Positions 1 through 6,611 are shown, counted from the first letter of the stretch. The stretch: 11,561 nt of DNA from Alphaproteobacteria bacterium (GCA_005884705.1 VBAF01000096.1:4237-15797), one strand, 5' to 3'. A program made the numbers and translations. Notes: generated by a model not told the origin, from the letters alone.

Positions 1-162
1 TTTCACCGGCAGGGTGCCGCCGTCGACGAAGCAATTCTGCACGTCGACCACCAGCAGTGCGCTCTTGGCGTCGGGCTTGATCTTGTCGGCGGCGAAAGCG
101 GGACCGGCAAGGATGGCCGCGCTCGAGGTCAGGAAGAAGCGACGGGACAGAGTGAAGGTCAT
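1..162 (-). CDS. Nicotinamidase/isochorismatase-family cysteine hydrolase, Tat-exported, partial (5' end only)
   Basis: Only the first 54 codons are inside the window; the gene continues past the left edge. The ATG is at 162-160. The N-terminus contains SRRFFL at residues 6-11, a good twin-arginine motif, followed by a hydrophobic stretch and an AFAA cleavage region near residue 25, so export by the Tat pathway is predicted. After that comes ALLVVDVQN (residues 35-43), the first catalytic block of PncA-type amidohydrolases. Asp40 would be the catalytic aspartate of the Asp-Lys-Cys triad. The following GGTLPV also matches the family. The usual DVQNDF reads DVQNCF here. The Lys, Cys and metal ligands lie outside the window, so nicotinamide as substrate is not shown. 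The gene is divergent from the metallophosphoesterase. Confidence 0.85.
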   Translation of the reverse strand, partial: MTFTLSRRFFLTSSAAILAGPAFAADKIKPDAKSALLVVDVQNCFVDGGTLPVK

Positions 163-261
163 GGAGCGCTCCCCGATGGGTCGGTGAAGTCTAGCGCTGC
201 GACCGCGAGGCTCCAATCCCCGGCTGCGGGGCTCGGTGATTCACGCTACCTGTCGCCGGAC

Positions 262-1200
262 ATGGATGGCGAGCAGATCCGCGGCAGCGCGGAAGAATGG
301 GCGGCCCGCCGGCGCGCGATCGCTGCCAGCCGGTCCTGGAGCGGTCCGGACGGTCCGCGGCCGCGCTGGCATCACGGCGTGTTTTCGCTGCTGCTTGCGC
401 TGCTCGGCCGGATGTTGCGGCTGACACCGTGGCATCGCCGAGGCCTGCGCAACGCCCTCGACCTCCAACTGACCGAGCTCGAGTTCACGTTGGCCGGTCT
501 GCCGCCCGCCTTCGACGGCTATCGCATCCTTCATTTGAGCGACACCCATCTCGACATCCTGCCGGCCGTGGCCGATGCCGCCGCGCCGCTGCTCGACGGG
601 CTCGAGGTCGACCTGCTCGCCCTGACCGGCGACGTGCACGGCTTGCGGCGCCATGCGCTCACCCTGTCGGTCGAGCCCTTGGCGCGTGTCCTGAACGGCG
701 TGCGCGTGCGCGGACCGCGGCTCGCGGTGCTGGGCAATCACGATCCGGTCGAGATGGTGGAGGCGCTCGAGCGGCTCGGCGTCGAGACGCTGGTCAACCG
801 CTCGGTGACTGTCCAGCGCGAGGGCCAGTCGGTGCGCGTCACCGGCCTCGACGATGTTCACAACTTCTACGTCCCGGCCGCGCGCGCCGCACTGGAAGAG
901 CGGCACGACGGTTTCCGGATCGCGCTGGTGCACTCGGGCGAGATGGCCGACCACGCGGCCGCGGCGGGCGTCGGGCTCTATCTCTGCGGCCACACCCATG
1001 GCGGCCAGATCTGCCTGCCGGGCGGGCGGATCGTCTTCACCCAACTGGTGCGCTGCCGCCACGCCGCGGCAGGGGTTTGGCGACAAGGTGAAATGATCGG
1101 CTACACCTCGCCGGGCCTCGGCGTGTCACCGCCGACAGTGCGCTTCAACAGCCGCGGCGGCGCCGCGCTGATCACCCTGCGATGCGGGGTCAGGAATTGA
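262..1200 (+). CDS. Calcineurin-like metallophosphoesterase (YaeI/YkuE-like)
   Basis: This is a dinuclear-metal phosphoesterase of the calcineurin-like superfamily, probably membrane-associated. Residue numbers use the ATG at 262 (312 residues). A hydrophobic stretch, VFSLLLALLGRML, sits near residues 40-52. The metal-site blocks follow in the expected order: LSDTHLD (Asp94, His96), TGD (Asp124), GNHD (Asn159, His160), a histidine in LVHSG (His224) and GHTHGG (His244, His246). The second block reads GDVHG rather than the usual GDYVD, but its metal-binding Asp is kept. An in-frame GTG at 184 would add 26 residues; that stretch has less G/C-biased third positions and would leave only 21 bp to the divergent gene, so I prefer 262. 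Neither start has a strong Shine-Dalgarno. The real substrate cannot be read from sequence; relatives include phosphodiesterases and UDP-2,3-diacylglucosamine hydrolases. Confidence 0.9.
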   Translation: MDGEQIRGSAEEWAARRRAIAASRSWSGPDGPRPRWHHGVFSLLLALLGRMLRLTPWHRRGLRNALDLQLTELEFTLAGLPPAFDGYRILHLSDTHLDILPAVADAAAPLLDGLEVDLLALTGDVHGLRRHALTLSVEPLARVLNGVRVRGPRLAVLGNHDPVEMVEALERLGVETLVNRSVTVQREGQSVRVTGLDDVHNFYVPAARAALEERHDGFRIALVHSGEMADHAAAAGVGLYLCGHTHGGQICLPGGRIVFTQLVRCRHAAAGVWRQGEMIGYTSPGLGVSPPTVRFNSRGGAALITLRCGVRN

Positions 1201-1468
1201 AGGGTCGGGGCCGCCCGAAAGCGACAATGGCGGCGTCCTTGTCCCGCGCCGACGCGGGCTCGTGCTCGTGCACGAAGGTGAGGTCGCGCACCGCTTGGTC
1301 GATATACGCCCACATCACGTGGTCGACCTCGCCCTCGGCGATGCCGTGCCGCGCCGCCAAATCAGCAAGCGCCGTGCGAATTTGCGCCTTCAATTCCAGC
1401 TTGTCGGATTCGAGCTGCTCCTCGCGATCGAGAGCGGGAGCGGAACAGGCCGGCCAGTTGATCACCAT
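1190..1468 (-). CDS. Hypothetical protein, 92 residues
   Basis: This is a 92-residue soluble protein with no signal peptide. Its codon use is G/C-biased like that of the neighbours, which supports real coding. The centre is helical and charged: EEQLESDKLELKAQIRTAL runs into a region containing GIAEGEVDHVMWAYIDQAVRDL. The C-terminus is low-complexity and ends in RPRPFNS. I do not recognise a family. The gene converges on the metallophosphoesterase and the two stop-codon ends overlap by 11 bp. It diverges from the gamma-glutamyltransferase-like gene across 81 bp. No clear Shine-Dalgarno precedes the ATG at 1468, so the start is uncertain. Confidence 0.6.
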   Translation of the reverse strand: MVINWPACSAPALDREEQLESDKLELKAQIRTALADLAARHGIAEGEVDHVMWAYIDQAVRDLTFVHEHEPASARDKDAAIVAFGRPRPFNS

Positions 1469-1549
1469 GCAATCCGAACGCCCCGTGCGGGTTCTGGGTT
1501 ACACACAAACTGCGCCGCGACGCATTGACGCGATTTCGGGGGGAGCACC

Positions 1550-3235
1550 ATGAGCAACTCGGCTTGGCGGCAGCGGGCCGGCACGGTCTTCGAGTGCGAG
1601 AAGCAGCCGGCGCATAGCCGCAACGGCATGGTGGTGACCAACCATCCGCTGGCCTCGGCGGCAGGCTTGGAGATGCTGGCGGCCGGCGGCAATGCGATCG
1701 ACTCGGCGGTCGCCGCCCAGTTCTGCCTGACCGTGGTCGAGCCCATGATGGTCGGCCTGATCGGCGGCACGACCTGCCATATTCGCTCGGCCGACGGCCG
1801 CCACACCATCATCGACGGCATGAGCGCGGTGCCGCTGGCCGGCCATCCGACCATGTTCCGGCCGATCGCGGGCACGCCGCCGCAGGTCTACGACGTCGAG
1901 CGGCGCGAGAACCAACTCGGACCCAAGGCGGTCGCCACGCCGGGCTCGCTGCTCGCCTGGTGCCACGCCTTGCGCCGCTACGGCACGATGGCGCTCTCCG
2001 ACGTGATGCAGCCTGCCATCCGCCACGCCACGCGCGGCTTTGCGGTGACGCCGTACCTGTCGGACTGCATCGACAGCGCGGCCGCCGACCTGGTCCGGGA
2101 TCCCTTCGCGGCCGACCGCCTGGTGCCCGACGGCACGCCGCTCAAGCCGGGCGAGCGGCTGGTGCAAGCCGACTATGGCGAGGCGCTCGGCCTGATCGCC
2201 AAAGACGGCGCGCAGGCCCTGCATGGCGGCCCGCTGGGCGACTTGCTGGTCGAATGCATGGAGCGCAGCGGCGCCTTCCTCGCCGCCAAGGACCTCACCG
2301 ACTACCGCGTGGCCGAGCGTGCGCCGATCCGCGGCCATTATCGCGGCTGGGAGATCGTCGGCCCGCCGCCGCCCGCCGCGTCGGGCGTGCACATCACCCA
2401 GATGCTGAATATCCTCGAAGGCTATGATCTCGCGAAGCTCGGCTTCGGCACCGTGGAGACGCTGCATCTGCTGGCCGAGGTGCTGAAGATCGCCTTCGCC
2501 GATCGCTCCGAAGCGAGCGGCGACCCGGCCTTCGTCAAGGTGCCGGTCGAGCGCATCACCTCGAAGGCTTATGCCGACCAGCGCCGCGCCGGCATCGACC
2601 TCGCCCGGGCCAGACAATGGACGGGCGGCTTGCTGGCCAGGGAAGGCGCCGACACCACCCATCTCACCGTGGCCGACGGCAAGGGCAACGTCGTCACCAC
2701 CACGCAGACCCTCAACAGCCTGTTCGGCGCGCGCTTCATCGTGCCGGGCATCGGCATGATCCCCAACGACTACATGTCGAACTTCGACCCGCGGCCGGGC
2801 AATGCGCTGTCGATCGCGCCGGGCAAGCGAGTCACCACCTCGATGTCGCCGGTGATGGCGTTGCGCGAGGGGCGCGTAGCCTATGCGCTGGGCCTGCCGG
2901 GCGGCCGCAAGATCTTTCCGTCCGCCCTGCAGGCGCTGATCAACCTGATCGACCACGGCATGGCGCTGCAGGAGGCGGTCGAGGCGCCGCGCCTGTGGAC
3001 CGAGGGCCCGTTCCTCGAGGTCGAGCACGGCTTCCCCGAAGAGGTGCGCCAGGGCCTGCGCGTGCGCGGCCACACCGTGCAGGTCATGCCGACGGTGGCA
3101 GGCGGCATGAACGGCATCCAGTTCCACGCCGACGGCGGCATGACGGGCGCCGCCTGCTGGCGGGCCGACGGCGCGGCCGCTGGCCTCGGCGGCGGCCTGG
3201 CGCGCGCCGGCGTGCGCTTCGAGCTGCCGAGCTGA
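1550..3235 (+). CDS. Gamma-glutamyltransferase family protein (Ntn hydrolase, peptidase family T3)
   Basis: The 561-residue product has the full length and block order of gamma-glutamyltransferases. These are made as one chain and self-cleave into large and small subunits at a catalytic threonine that becomes the new N-terminus. The N-terminal block NGMVVTNHPLASAAGLEML and GGNAIDSAVA (about residues 25-55) are typical. The cleavage site is DTTHLTVAD, making Thr369 the predicted nucleophile. The downstream GKRVTTSMSP, LGLPGGRKIFPSALQ and DHGMALQEAVEAPR match the small subunit. It starts MSNSAWRQR with no signal peptide, so a cytoplasmic YwrD-like or acylase-like member is more likely than periplasmic Ggt. 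A run of G (1538-1544) gives a strong ribosome-binding site for the ATG. It is transcribed alone. Glutathione as substrate is not established; related members act on other gamma-glutamyl or acyl amides. Confidence 0.9.
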   Translation: MSNSAWRQRAGTVFECEKQPAHSRNGMVVTNHPLASAAGLEMLAAGGNAIDSAVAAQFCLTVVEPMMVGLIGGTTCHIRSADGRHTIIDGMSAVPLAGHPTMFRPIAGTPPQVYDVERRENQLGPKAVATPGSLLAWCHALRRYGTMALSDVMQPAIRHATRGFAVTPYLSDCIDSAAADLVRDPFAADRLVPDGTPLKPGERLVQADYGEALGLIAKDGAQALHGGPLGDLLVECMERSGAFLAAKDLTDYRVAERAPIRGHYRGWEIVGPPPPAASGVHITQMLNILEGYDLAKLGFGTVETLHLLAEVLKIAFADRSEASGDPAFVKVPVERITSKAYADQRRAGIDLARARQWTGGLLAREGADTTHLTVADGKGNVVTTTQTLNSLFGARFIVPGIGMIPNDYMSNFDPRPGNALSIAPGKRVTTSMSPVMALREGRVAYALGLPGGRKIFPSALQALINLIDHGMALQEAVEAPRLWTEGPFLEVEHGFPEEVRQGLRVRGHTVQVMPTVAGGMNGIQFHADGGMTGAACWRADGAAAGLGGGLARAGVRFELPS

Positions 3236-3384
3236 TCGAACAGCCCGGCGTGACGAGTTCAGGCGCCGCATCGGGTCGCCAAATTCTGAGCCGTCGCGCG
3301 ACACGTGCGGATGGGGTAATCATGGTGCTCATCGTCATCGTCGTCGCGTGAAGACGGCCGGCGGACAACCAAGAGGCCAAGCCC

Positions 3385-3552
3385 ATGGCACGCAAGCCGA
3401 ACTATGAATTCGAACGTCGCGAGCGCGACCGCCTCAAGGCGATCAAGAATGCCGAAAAGGCCGCCGCGAAGAAGGAGGCCCGGGAGCGCGCCAAGGCCGA
3501 AGCCGGTACCGCGCTGCCGCCGGTCGAGGTCGATCCCGAGCAAAAGACCTGA
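3385..3552 (+). CDS. Small highly charged hypothetical protein, 55 residues
   Basis: The gene begins MARKPNYEFERRERDRLKAI and continues as an Ala/Lys/Glu-rich helix (KNAEKAAAKKEARERAKAEA), ending in a proline-containing acidic tail (LPPVEVDPEQKT). Nearly the whole protein is predicted to be one charged helix with no signal peptide or membrane segment. A purine-rich AAGAGG about ten bases upstream is a plausible ribosome-binding site. Short proteins of this appearance, with a MA(R/K)KPNY-FERRERDR start, are familiar from alphaproteobacteria but have no known function as far as I know. A role in binding nucleic acid or ribosomes would be a guess. The next small gene follows on the same strand after 82 bp, so the two may be co-transcribed. 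Confidence 0.7.
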   Translation: MARKPNYEFERRERDRLKAIKNAEKAAAKKEARERAKAEAGTALPPVEVDPEQKT

Positions 3553-3634
3553 TTGCGGCCGGTTTGCCGCTCGGGGGCAGCGGCCTGCGGCGGCCGCCCA
3601 CAGGAGCCGCCCGCGAGGGGGCTGAGGAGAAACC

Positions 3635-3856
3635 ATGAGCGACGACGAGAAATCGATCTACGCTCCTGCGGACCAGATGTGGACGCTGTCGCCGGACCGC
3701 CGGCAGGTCCGCATGGAGGTGCCGCTGCTGTCGGTCGACGGCATGCTGGAACCCCTGCGCATCCACCTCGATTTCGACGCCGAGACGGCCGACGCGATCC
3801 TCGACCGCCTGACCGTGCTCCGGTCACAAATGCTGCCGGCGCCGCAACGCAGCTAG
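3635..3856 (+). CDS. Hypothetical protein, 73 residues
   Basis: A strong GAGGAG ribosome-binding site lies five bases before the ATG and supports this start. The product is soluble and acidic. The middle part (WTLSPDRRQVRMEVPLLSVD and RIHLDFDAETADAI) looks like beta strands followed by the helix ETADAILDRLTVLRSQML. There is no signal peptide, no cysteine and no recognisable catalytic motif. I do not recognise a family. The pattern in which a predicted strand pair is followed by 'DAETADAILDRLTVLR' suggests a small alpha/beta domain. The gene sits between the 55-residue protein and the cold-shock gene, all on the plus strand. Confidence 0.7.
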   Translation: MSDDEKSIYAPADQMWTLSPDRRQVRMEVPLLSVDGMLEPLRIHLDFDAETADAILDRLTVLRSQMLPAPQRS

Positions 3857-4033
3857 CTTGCTTAAAGAGGTCGCGTAGCCTATGCGTACTCCGACAGGCC
3901 CCGTGCCACTCTTTCCACACGGCCACTGCGGGTCGCAATCGGACTGAAAGTGTGGACTCAGACAGGTGGCGCGGGCACTGTCGGCGGCGCGCCCATCGCA
4001 CACCGTTCAACTCTCTTCTCCAGGATACAGATC
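3857..4033 (+). promoter_or_regulatory. Upstream region and probable long leader of the cold-shock gene
   Basis: This 177-bp stretch before the cold-shock gene holds no supported ORF. A weak sigma-70-like pair, TTGCTT (3858-3863) and TATGCG (3881-3886), has 17-bp spacing, but each half matches consensus at only three of six positions. If that promoter is used, the mRNA leader is about 140 nt. Long leaders are common for cspA-type genes, where RNA structure controls translation at low temperature. An AGGA at 4022-4025, eight bases before the ATG, is the likely ribosome-binding site. Regulation by this leader is inference from the family. Confidence 0.35.
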
Positions 4034-4234
4034 ATGGCTACAGGTACTGTTAAGTGGTTCAACGCCACCAAAGGTTTCGGCTTCATTCAACCGGACGGCG
4101 GCGGCAAGGACGTGTTCGTCCATATCAGCGCTGTCGAACGCGCGGGCCTCAATGGCCTGAACGAGGGCCAGAAGATCACCTACGACGTCCAGCAGGATCG
4201 CGGCAAGGACGCGGCGGTCAACCTCAAGGCCTGA
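4034..4234 (+). CDS. Cold-shock protein, CspA family
   Basis: The 66-residue product is a single cold-shock domain of normal family length, a five-stranded OB-fold that binds single-stranded RNA and DNA and can melt mRNA structure. It begins MATGTVKWFNATKGFGFIQP. The RNA-binding motifs are both present: RNP1 in KGFGFI (residues 13-18) and RNP2 in VFVHI (residues 29-33). The C-terminal strand reads GQKITYDVQQDRGKDAAVNL, ending in KA. Aromatic nucleic-acid contacts (Trp8, Phe15, Phe17, Phe30 and His32) are in place. The subfamily (CspA versus another paralogue) cannot be set from one window, and not all members are cold-induced. Confidence 0.96.
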   Translation: MATGTVKWFNATKGFGFIQPDGGGKDVFVHISAVERAGLNGLNEGQKITYDVQQDRGKDAAVNLKA

Positions 4235-4290
4235 GGCGCGCCGACGGCGAGACGCGATCCAGTTTCGCGTTCTCAAAAGCGAGCCGGTTT

Positions 4291-4328
4291 CGATCGACCA
4301 CTCTGGGCCTTTCCTGGGGGGTCGATCG
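4291..4328 (+). repeat. 9-bp perfect inverted repeat downstream of the cold-shock gene
   Basis: CGATCGACC at 4291-4299 pairs perfectly with GGTCGATCG at 4320-4328 around a 20-nt loop. It lies 57 bp after the cold-shock stop codon. A transcript would form a stable stem, so it could be a transcription terminator or a 3'-stabilising hairpin. There is no U-tract after it, so it is not a classical intrinsic terminator. An operator for the downstream 100-residue gene is another possibility. Confidence 0.4.
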
Positions 4329-4488
4329 CGCTGGCCGCCATTGTCTAGAAGTTCAGCTGCTTGCGGCCGGCGTCCGTGTGTCCTCGGGCGCCGGTTACGC
4401 TTGTCCGGCCGCGGTGACCGACGGCCCTGCATCCGCTGTGCATGCATTCGCCGCTTTCTCCGCACATTTGCGCCGCATCCTTTTGCGC

Positions 4489-4791
4489 ATGGCAAGCCGC
4501 CCCGCCCTCGAGACGTCCGCGCTCGATCTTTGCAAGGCGTTGCAAAAGGAAACCAGCGCTCGTCCCCGCTGGTGGGTCAGCGTGGACACTGTCGCCTATC
4601 GGCTGAAGAAGCCGGCGGACCAACTCCACGATGCGATCTACTACGCCAAGATGCATGGCTGGCTGAACACCGGCGGCGTTCCGGTGCACAGTCTGGTGCT
4701 CGAGCAGGAGGGCCAAGTGGCGACGGCGCGCGCCCGGTCTCGGGTCGGCAGCGAAGGCGCTCGCGCTACGCGGGCTCCTCGCGAGCAGTAA
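4489..4791 (+). CDS. Hypothetical protein, 100 residues, possible winged-helix fold
   Basis: The start MASRPALETSALDLCKALQK is the first ATG that fits the coding bias; the open frame extends further upstream but its codons there look non-coding. A helix (SALDLCKALQKE) is followed by WWVSVDTVAYRL, then DQLHDAIYYAKMHGWL and a turn NTGGVPVHSLVL. This helix / helix / helix / strand pattern resembles a small winged-helix domain, with the VDTVAYRLKKP-to-HGWL segment as the possible recognition part. The last 30 residues are Arg/Ala-rich and disordered. DNA binding is inference; no family is recognised. The 3' end overlaps the convergent 66-residue gene by 26 bp. There is no strong Shine-Dalgarno, so the start is uncertain. 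Confidence 0.55.
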   Translation: MASRPALETSALDLCKALQKETSARPRWWVSVDTVAYRLKKPADQLHDAIYYAKMHGWLNTGGVPVHSLVLEQEGQVATARARSRVGSEGARATRAPREQ

Positions 4792-4966
4792 CGGGCAGGC
4801 TCACAGGCCGGAAGCCGGCGCGCGTGACCTGCAGGTGTTGCAGCGCTTCCTCGAGGGTCTCGGCCACGGTCGGCGACCGCCAGCCCTTCGATTGCTGATA
4901 CGCCGTGTAGAGCCGCACCGGCAGCTTCAGGTCGTCCGGCTGCACGACATAGATCCGCTCGACCAT
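4766..4966 (-). CDS. Hypothetical protein, 66 residues
   Basis: The gene begins MVERIYVVQPDDLKLPVRLY, with GAGG about five bases upstream of the ATG, and its codon use is G/C-biased. The product has a beta-rich N-terminus (RIYVVQPDDLKLPVRLYTAY) followed by a helix (TVAETLEEALQHLQV) and a short strand (AGFRPVSLPV). There is no signal peptide or membrane segment. I do not recognise a family. It converges on the 100-residue plus-strand gene with a 26-bp overlap of the 3' ends, so the two transcripts would be antisense to each other there. Confidence 0.6.
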   Translation of the reverse strand: MVERIYVVQPDDLKLPVRLYTAYQQSKGWRSPTVAETLEEALQHLQVTRAGFRPVSLPVTAREEPA

Positions 4967-5187
4967 CGGGCCTCATAGAAAACGCCGGATTTTGACGGGC
5001 GTGCCTCTCGCTACTCTCGGCCCATCGCGCCTCAGCTCGGCCGAGGCGCAGACGGTGGACGACGGCGATTTGATCAAGCTCGACCGTATCCCCTGCCGAA
5101 TCTGGGACACTCCAGAGTGGCCGTTTGCTGCGCACATTGCGCGAGCAATGGCTGGTGCACGCCGCTGTAAAATAAGAGAGTGCAATC

Positions 5188-5697
5188 ATGGCTGCCAGAT
5201 TCAAACGCCTGTCGACGGAATATGTGGCCAGCGAGGACCGCATCCGGATTGTTGGCGAATTGGACGATGCCCAGTCAATCGTGATCTGGATGACCAACCG
5301 CATGGCCAGTCGTGTTGTTCCGGCGCTGTTACAATGGTTGGCAAAACAGGCATCGCCTTCCGTTGCTGCCTCAGCCGTTGAGGGGCGTGTAATGCAAAGC
5401 TTCGCCCAGGAAGCAGCAGTTGCTGCGTTAAAACCGCAACCGCCGGTCACCCCGCATGCCGACAGCTCAGCATGGCTCATGCAGGCCGTCGATTTTCAGC
5501 CTACAGAAGGTCATATTGGTCTGACATTTCGTGGACGGCAGGGCGAGTCGGCCAGCGTGCGCTTCAAGGCGAGCGAACTCCGGCAATGGTTGTCAATTCT
5601 GCACCTGGCTTGGTCGAAGGCCCAATGGCCATCGTTGCTGTGGCCCGATTGGATAAAACGCGAAAATCCAACGCAACAGCAGATGGTGATTCACTGA
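5188..5697 (+). CDS. Hypothetical protein, 169 residues
   Basis: A purine-rich AAGAGAG (5174-5180) lies eight bases before the ATG. The product begins MAARFKRLSTEYVASEDRIR and has two similar-looking halves: a strand-rich segment at residues 10-36 (DRIRIVGELDDAQSIVIWMTNR) followed by a helix (VVPALLQWLAKQ), and later a strand-rich segment (GHIGLTFRGRQGESASVRFK) followed by a helix ending in LSILHLAWSKA. Between them lies an Ala-rich linker (about 58-85). There is no signal peptide. No family or catalytic motif is recognised. Third codon positions are clearly less G/C-rich than in neighbouring genes, which may mean transfer or weak selection. It stands alone, divergent from the 66-residue gene across 221 bp in which I see no further gene. 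Confidence 0.75.
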   Translation: MAARFKRLSTEYVASEDRIRIVGELDDAQSIVIWMTNRMASRVVPALLQWLAKQASPSVAASAVEGRVMQSFAQEAAVAALKPQPPVTPHADSSAWLMQAVDFQPTEGHIGLTFRGRQGESASVRFKASELRQWLSILHLAWSKAQWPSLLWPDWIKRENPTQQQMVIH

Positions 5698-5735
5698 TGG
5701 CAATGAAGCAGGACCCGCGCCCCTGGCGCCGGTGA

Positions 5736-5758
5736 GGTCCGCGCGACCGCAGCGGACC
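5736..5758. terminator. GC-rich hairpin between convergent genes, possible terminator
   Basis: GGTCCGC (5736-5742) pairs perfectly with GCGGACC (5752-5758) around a 9-nt loop. It sits in the 78-bp gap between the 3' ends of the plus-strand 169-residue gene and the minus-strand DUF1330 gene, where a bidirectional terminator would be expected. No T-run follows on either strand, so termination is inferred from position and stem stability only. Confidence 0.4.
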
Positions 5759-5775
5759 GCCATCCGGCGCTTCCC

Positions 5776-6063
5776 CTAGGCACCCTCGATTGCCCAGACG
5801 TCGAGCACGGCCGCACCTTCGCGAAGCTTCTTCACGGGAACGTATTCCGGAGAGTTCCAGAAAGCCTTGAGTGCTTCCATGGACGGAAACTCGAACGCCA
5901 CCATCCGCCGCCCATCGTGCCGACCTTCGAGCGCCTCGACTGCGCCGCCCCGTACGATGAACTTGCCACCATGCTTCGCTATCAGAGGCACGACCGCCTT
6001 GCCGTAGACTTGATATTGTTCCGGATTGCTCACCGTCATCTGGACCATCAGATACGCCGCCAT
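5776..6063 (-). CDS. DUF1330 domain protein
   Basis: The 95-residue product is a complete DUF1330 protein, a small ferredoxin-like alpha+beta barrel fold related to dimeric alpha/beta-barrel proteins. It starts MAAYLMVQMTVSNPEQYQVY. Family landmarks are NPEQYQVYGK (13-22), the PLIAKHGGKFIVRGG block (26-40), FEFPSMEALKAFWNSPEY (about 58-75) and the end VWAIEGA. The ATG at 6063 has AGGAG ten bases upstream; an in-frame ATG at 6087 would add eight residues unlike the family. Biochemical function of DUF1330 proteins is largely unknown; many occur near small-molecule metabolism genes. It follows the SnoaL-like gene by 45 bp on the same strand and probably shares its transcript. Confidence 0.9.
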   Translation of the reverse strand: MAAYLMVQMTVSNPEQYQVYGKAVVPLIAKHGGKFIVRGGAVEALEGRHDGRRMVAFEFPSMEALKAFWNSPEYVPVKKLREGAAVLDVWAIEGA

Positions 6064-6108
6064 TGCGCGTTCTCTCCTGTTTCCCAATCAATGCGGGGAG
6101 GCCAAAGC

Positions 6109-6534
6109 CTACTTGTCGGAGTTCCATATATCGGTGGCAAGCTTCCAATCGCTTCCAACCTTCTGCCAAACCACCACGTATTTGCCGGTGAGGTTCTGCG
6201 GCTGAGCGCCCTTGGTCGTCAGCGCGAAGGTTCCGATCTCGCGTGCGGCATCGCCTCCAAGCGGCTTCACATCCACCGTGGTGAGCTTGACGTCGCCAAT
6301 CGCTTCGCCGGCTTTGGTCCAAAAGGCCTGAACATTGCTGCGGCCTTTGGCCATCGCACTTCCGGGTGGCAGAAGATATGCGTCCTCGGTGTACATGCTC
6401 CCCACCGCTGCAAAGTCACCCTTGTTGAACGCGGCCACAAAGGCGGCGTTCAGCTTTTCTATGGTTGCTTTGTCCTGAGCCAGTGCGGGGCCGGTTAAGA
6501 GCAATGAGGCGGTGACGAGAATCGCAAAACGCAT
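6109..6534 (-). CDS. Secreted SnoaL/DUF4440-like (NTF2-fold) protein
   Basis: The 141-residue precursor carries a clear Sec signal peptide, MRFAILVTASLLLTGPALAQ, with cleavage expected after ALA or at AQ-D. The mature part has the NTF2-like cone fold pattern: a first helix (TIEKLNAAFVAAFNKGDFAAV), the MYTEDAYLLPPGS segment, KGRSNVQAFWTKA, and strands ending in WKLATDIWNSDK. This matches the SgcJ/EcaC and DUF4440 group, often called a ketosteroid isomerase-like protein; many have no proven catalytic activity. AAGGAG at 6541-6546, six bases before the ATG at 6534, fixes the start. It lies 77 bp downstream of the metallo-beta-lactamase-fold gene and 45 bp upstream of the DUF1330 gene. Confidence 0.88.
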   Translation of the reverse strand: MRFAILVTASLLLTGPALAQDKATIEKLNAAFVAAFNKGDFAAVGSMYTEDAYLLPPGSAMAKGRSNVQAFWTKAGEAIGDVKLTTVDVKPLGGDAAREIGTFALTTKGAQPQNLTGKYVVVWQKVGSDWKLATDIWNSDK

Positions 6535-6611
6535 GATTTTCTCCTTCGAGTCGGAGGTTAGAGGCCGACAATGGCAGGATGGTAGGGGCGCCAACCGGGC
6601 AGCGGTCGAAG

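Noticed and set aside
1499..3304. 601-codon open frame on the minus strand
   Set aside because: It is the antisense shadow of the gamma-glutamyltransferase-family gene in high-GC DNA. Its translation is Arg/His/Ala/Gly-rich low complexity with no domain motif.
3322..3351. Tiny hydrophobic ORF MVLIVIVVA
   Set aside because: Nine codons from a GTC/ATC-rich run with no clear ribosome-binding site; most likely chance.
2873..3886. Exact 15-bp repeat CGCGTAGCCTATGCG at 2873-2887 and 3872-3886
   Set aside because: One copy lies inside conserved coding sequence and the other in the cold-shock upstream region. A single 15-bp match is only mildly unlikely in high-GC DNA and no further similarity flanks it.
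5168..5173. TAAAAT as a -10 promoter element for the 169-residue gene
   Set aside because: It would put the transcription start within a few bases of the ATG, after the ribosome-binding site, and no -35 box is present at the right distance.
4641..5480. 279-codon minus-strand open frame spanning several small genes
   Set aside because: It runs through genes on both strands, is rich in Arg/Ser/Ala and lacks a plausible start context.
5564..6322. 252-codon minus-strand open frame
   Set aside because: It overlaps the better supported DUF1330 and SnoaL-like genes in another frame and has no family features.
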